Source of the DNA: Clostridium_AD sp051278035
GTDB taxonomy: Bacteria; Bacillota; Clostridia; Clostridiales; Clostridiaceae
DNA length: 8,708 nt
Direction: 5' to 3'
NCBI RefSeq assembly: GCF_051278035.1
Contig: NZ_JBNMNU010000174.1
Coordinates: 1-8,708 of the forward strand
The notes beneath the pieces were generated by a model that was not told where the DNA came from, made no database searches, and was given only the letters and a program-made list of their open reading frames with translations. Positions 7,003-8,708 of this stretch are shown here, piece after piece; positions within the stretch are counted from its first letter, which is position 1, and every line of letters starts with the position of its first letter. The position numbers were made by a program, and so were the translations under genes.

Positions 7003-7026
7003 ATTGTACTTTTAAGCAGTTGTTAA
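6998..7026 (-). promoter_or_regulatory. candidate promoter of the sigma/ABC operon
   Basis: On the minus strand, TTAACA (7026-7021) is separated by 17 bases from TATAGA (7003-6998), a fair housekeeping-type promoter that would give a leader of about 170 bases. The -35 lies within palindromic sequence: AAGAGCGCTT around 7025-7034, and ACTTTTAAGC/GCTTAAGT arms at 7008-7017 and 7031-7038. These could be an operator. No clear ECF-type promoter was recognised, although self-regulation would be expected. Confidence 0.35.
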
Positions 7027-7076
7027 GAGCGCTTAAGTCAAATTTTTAGTCCTACCCATAATATTTAATCCATAAT

Positions 7077-7107
7077 AAAAAAAGAAGGTATTTTATTTAC
7101 CCTCTTC
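7077..7107 (-). terminator. terminator embracing the recombinase stop codon
   Basis: On the minus strand a 10-bp stem (arms 7098-7107 and 7081-7090, two G-T pairs) with a 7-base loop is followed by seven T. The stem begins in the last codons of the recombinase (GAAGAGGGTA) and the stop codon TAA is in the loop, so the end of the gene and the terminator are the same DNA. Confidence 0.8.
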
Positions 7108-7668
7108 ATATTGATTAATTAATTTATAAAATGTAGTTTTCTTTAAATCTAATATTTTCATAACATCAACACCACTTATATCACCATCTTGCATCATTTT
7201 ATAATATCTTTCCCATAGTTTAGGATGCTCTATAGGCTTACGTCCTTTGTACTTGCCTGCTGTTACTGCAATTGCTATGCCTTCCAACTGTCTATCTTTT
7301 AGGTAGTCACGTTCAAGTTGTGCAACTGCTCCGAATACAGTTAACATAAACATGCCTGTTGGAGTGGTAGTGTCTATTGCTTCTTTAAGTGATACAAATA
7401 TTACACCTTTATTATTCAATTTTTCTATTAATTCTATAAGATCTTTTGTATTTCTTGCAAATCTACTAATACTATCTACAACTAACTTATCCCCACTTTT
7501 TAGTGCAGCCATCATATTACTTAATACGGGTCTATCTGTTACATTCTTACCACTAACCTTCTCAATATAAACATGATCCAATGGAACATCATTTTCTTTA
7601 GCTTTTACCTCTTGTCTAATTGTATTTTGTTCTTTGCTTGATACTCTAATGTAAAAATATGTTTTCAT
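7093..7668 (-). CDS. small serine recombinase (resolvase/invertase family)
   Basis: A 191-aa site-specific recombinase of the resolvase/DNA-invertase class, close to the usual 180-200 residues. The catalytic domain opens with YIRVSS, where S10 is the nucleophile and R8 a catalytic arginine. VVDSISRFARN (63-73) supplies the conserved arginines R69 and R72, and QLERDYLKDR (117-126) lies in the long dimerisation helix. The linker GKYKGRKP (138-145) leads to a C-terminal helix-turn-helix (about 165-187) that binds the DNA site. Start: ATG with GAGGTG five bases upstream. No transposase gene is nearby, but two res-like inverted-repeat sites lie immediately upstream, as in resolvase modules. It may resolve a plasmid or transposon, or move or invert a local segment. 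Its promoter appears to lie in site I, which predicts self-repression. Confidence 0.9.
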   Translation of the reverse strand: MKTYFYIRVSSKEQNTIRQEVKAKENDVPLDHVYIEKVSGKNVTDRPVLSNMMAALKSGDKLVVDSISRFARNTKDLIELIEKLNNKGVIFVSLKEAIDTTTPTGMFMLTVFGAVAQLERDYLKDRQLEGIAIAVTAGKYKGRKPIEHPKLWERYYKMMQDGDISGVDVMKILDLKKTTFYKLINQYEEGK

Positions 7669-7687
7669 ATAAACACCTCATTAGATA

Positions 7688-7716
7688 ATTATATATAATA
7701 GTTCGTTTAAAGTCGA
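7688..7716 (-). promoter_or_regulatory. recombinase promoter inside res-like site I
   Basis: On the minus strand, TATAAT (7693-7688) lies 17 bases from TCGACT (7716-7711, 4 of 6 matches to TTGACA). The -10 is 20 bases before the start codon, leaving a very short leader that still contains the ribosome site. The -35 and spacer are within the inverted repeat at 7700-7731, so bound recombinase would block the promoter. Confidence 0.5.
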
Positions 7717-7814
7717 TATATTAGACGAACTGATTATATGTATATTCGCCACCATATAATGCCACTTTGAGGGCTATTAGTTAACGTTCGTCTGCGGTAT
7801 ACTTCAAACGAACT
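7700..7814. promoter_or_regulatory. res-like recombinase binding array (two sites)
   Basis: Site I (7700-7731, 32 bp) has perfect 7-bp arms AGTTCGT/ACGAACT. Site II (about 7785-7814, 30 bp) has arms GTTCGTCTG/CAAACGAACT. Site II read in reverse closely follows site I: both begin TAGTTCGTTT, then A/G, then AAGT, and end AGACGAAC. Their centres are about 84 bp apart, close to eight helical turns. Between them lies ATTATATG/CATATAAT (7733-7740, 7753-7760). Imperfect dyads of about 30 bp directly upstream of a serine recombinase gene fit subsites for its dimers. A two-site layout resembles that of the staphylococcal Sin recombinase, which also needs a DNA-bending protein (family knowledge). Binding itself is inferred. 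Confidence 0.65.
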
Positions 7815-7879
7815 ACTCAACACCTGTTACAATTATTTAATTTAAATAATCCCCAATCAAGGTATAATCAATAAATAGT

Positions 7880-7917
7880 AAAAAAAATAACAAGTACCCC
7901 AGCCCTGAGGTACTTGT
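7880..7917 (-). terminator. strong terminator after the tRNA remnant
   Basis: A perfect 9-bp stem ACAAGTACC (7890-7898)/GGTACTTGT (7909-7917) with a 10-base loop is followed on the minus strand by TATTTTTTTT. It lies 12 bases past the end of the tRNA-like sequence, the usual place for a tRNA-gene terminator, which supports reading the two as one former unit. Confidence 0.8.
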
Positions 7918-7928
7918 ATTTGTTATAA

Positions 7929-7970
7929 TGTGTCGGATAGGAGTCTAACCTGCGACCAACTGGTTCGTAA
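7929..7970 (-). pseudogene. 3' half of a tRNA-Arg(ACG)-like gene
   Basis: Read on the minus strand, the geometry is exactly that of a tRNA from the anticodon loop onward: 7-base loop TTACGAA (anticodon ACG), stem strand CCAGT, 5-base variable loop TGGTC, T-stem GCAGG, 7-base T-loop TTAGACT, stem strand CCTAT, 7-base acceptor strand CCGACAC and a discriminator A. A normal T-loop would be TTCGAAT; the invariant C56 is A here, one T-stem pair is mismatched and no CCA follows. Upstream of the loop, the expected ACTGG is missing and no D-arm or 5' acceptor strand is seen. It is therefore a decayed half-gene. A cut exactly at the anticodon loop is typical of integrase attachment sites, so this may be a displaced tRNA 3' end. 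Confidence 0.6.
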
Positions 7971-8079
7971 TGTGATGTTTTAAGCAATTTTAAATAGTAC
8001 TCAAAGTGGCTTAAATGCTCATTTTACTTTTCAAACTATACTTGTCTATCCCCATTTATTTTAAACTATAAGGGGCAAA

Positions 8080-8403
8080 TTAAAATGACCTGTTATTTTT
8101 CTTATCATTTATGTAAATATCAAGTGCTTCAGTTTCTTTAATGGAATATTCCCAACAAAACAATAGTTACATCACATGAATATCATCAATTTCAAATCTT
8201 ACAATATTATTAAATTCGTCTACTTCTATCTCGCATACAAGAGTAAGGTCACTCTTTTCTTCATTTATCCATAAGTCAAAATGCAACACATATTCTGGAT
8301 GATGTGTTCTCTTGAGTAAATCAAGTTTTTCAAATTCACTTGTAGGGGTATGAAGAACATAGCTGTCCTGTACTGAAAACTCAATTCCTAAATATGGTAA
8401 TAA
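8080..8403 (-). pseudogene. start-less gene remnant with internal stop
   Basis: An open frame begins after a TAG (8406-8404) without any start codon and reads LLPYLGIEFSVQDSYVLHTP, then FEKLDLLKRTHHPEYVLHFD and VDEFNNIVRFEIDDIHVM, reaching TAA at 8169-8167 after 78 codons. Past the stop the same frame continues sensibly (WEYSIKETEALDIYINDKKN) to a second TAA at 8082-8080. The protein is small, acidic, soluble and coding-like throughout, with no membrane segment. It resembles the style of small immunity or accessory proteins, but I cannot name a family. The lack of a start, the internal stop and a second damaged copy in inverted orientation at the window edge all say it is dead, or at best a C-terminal fragment. 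Confidence 0.6.
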
Positions 8404-8484
8404 CTAAACCAATCTTTAAATTAAAAGTTCCGGTTTTTATTTTGGAAAGTGAACTTAGGTATATTAAACGCATTTTTTTGAGTA

Positions 8485-8508
8485 TTTTAGGTCGATATAG
8501 TAAACTAA
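8485..8508. other. third recombinase-site-like sequence
   Basis: This 24-base stretch matches the middle of res-like site I (7706-7729) at 19 of 24 positions in the same orientation, including the unbroken core GTCGATATA. The outer AGTTCGT arms are not well kept. It could be a diverged crossover site for the recombinase, 779 bp from site I. Confidence 0.35.
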
Positions 8509-8513
8509 GCTCA

Positions 8514-8549
8514 AAAAAGTTCCTACACTCGAGATTATAGGAACTTTTT
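8514..8549. terminator. bidirectional terminator hairpin
   Basis: A perfect 12-bp stem AAAAAGTTCCTA (8514-8525)/TAGGAACTTTTT (8538-8549) encloses a 12-base loop containing CTCGAG. The arms end in A5 and T5, so it can act in both directions. Part of its left arm can pair instead with TTTTTTGAG at 8474-8482. Confidence 0.65.
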
Positions 8550-8651
8550 AAAGTAAGTTATTTTATAAAAATTTAGTTTAAATAAAAGGATACTATGATA
8601 CAAAAATATTCAGGTCACGAAAGCAGAAAACACCACAATATATATTCAGAT

Positions 8652-8708
8652 TTACCAATATAAGGGATTGAGTGTTCAGTAAGGCACAGTTATGTTCTTT
8701 ATACCCCT
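8652..8708 (+). pseudogene. second, inverted copy of the 8080-8403 gene, cut by window edge
   Basis: On the plus strand the frame reads LP, I, stop, then GIECSVRHSYVLYTP, against LPYLGIEFSVQDSYVLHTP in the minus-strand remnant. At DNA level 38 of 45 bases agree (8664-8708 against the reverse of 8344-8388). The TAA at 8661-8663 sits where the other copy has TTA, and no start codon is present upstream, so the copy looks broken too. It continues beyond the window. Confidence 0.55.

Larger units (their letters stand above)
7753..8017. repeat. pair of 18-19-bp inverted repeats
   Basis: GCCACTTTGAG (7761-7771) is perfectly inverted at 8000-8010 (CTCAAAGTGGC). The match extends outward to CATATAATGCC against CATTTAAGCC with one gap, giving arms at about 7753-7771 and 8000-8017. 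The enclosed 228 bases hold res-like site II, a strong terminator and a tRNA 3' half. The arms could be ends of a small element or further protein-binding sites. Confidence 0.5.
8404..8651. other. spacer between two divergent gene remnants
   Basis: No credible gene is seen in these 248 bases. They hold a recombinase-site-like sequence (8485-8508), two overlapping hairpins (8474-8549) and AT-rich DNA. Confidence 0.5.

Noticed and set aside
7352..7570. 72-codon plus-strand frame
   Set aside because: Antisense to the catalytic domain of the serine recombinase, without a ribosome site; a shadow of that gene.
7832..7850. Inverted repeat ATTATTT/AAATAAT as a third res subsite
   Set aside because: It shares none of the GTTCGT arm sequence of the two sites and is the kind of palindrome expected by chance in AT-rich DNA.
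1..8708. CRISPR array, rRNA genes or a complete tRNA
   Set aside because: No regularly spaced direct repeats, no rRNA-like sequence and only a half tRNA were seen.

Overview
This is a very AT-rich window (coding and spacer DNA alike) with Shine-Dalgarno sites of the AGGAGG type, frequent GTG/TTG starts and T-rich hairpin terminators. These point to a low-GC Gram-positive, most likely a Clostridium or close relative. No housekeeping gene is present. It reads as an accessory region: one intact regulated transporter operon between a truncated defence-type nuclease on the left and recombination scars on the right.

Layout. (1) 1-681, + strand: an HNH nuclease-like protein entering from the left edge (PtuB/Septu-like in style). 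(2) 682-2203: mostly non-coding or decaying DNA. It holds a block of nested inverted repeats, a two-TM zinc-ribbon protein (923-1246, -), a possible 31-aa membrane peptide (1323-1418, -) and a small membrane-protein gene interrupted by a stop codon (1837-2055, -). (3) 2204-6818, all - strand and tightly packed: ECF sigma factor, six-TM membrane protein (8-nt overlap), ABC ATPase (1-nt gap), and two ABC-2-type permeases with large extracytoplasmic domains. The arrangement recalls the Bacillus subtilis sigY-yxlCDEFG operon. The likely logic is that the membrane protein restrains the sigma factor, which, when released, drives transcription of the exporter operon. (4) 7093-7668, -: a stand-alone small serine recombinase. 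Its terminator contains its stop codon, and its probable promoter lies inside one of two res-like inverted-repeat sites. (5) 7753-8708: recombination debris. It contains the exact 3' half of a tRNA-Arg(ACG)-like gene from the anticodon loop onward, followed by a strong terminator. It also contains a third recombinase-site-like sequence, a start-less gene with an internal stop, and the start of a second inverted copy of that gene running off the right edge.

The most distinctive points are the sigma/six-TM/dual-permease operon, the two-site res-like array with a possible third site 779 bp away, and the tRNA half-gene that probably marks an old integration boundary. All functional statements rest on reading motifs by eye. 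No database comparison was possible.
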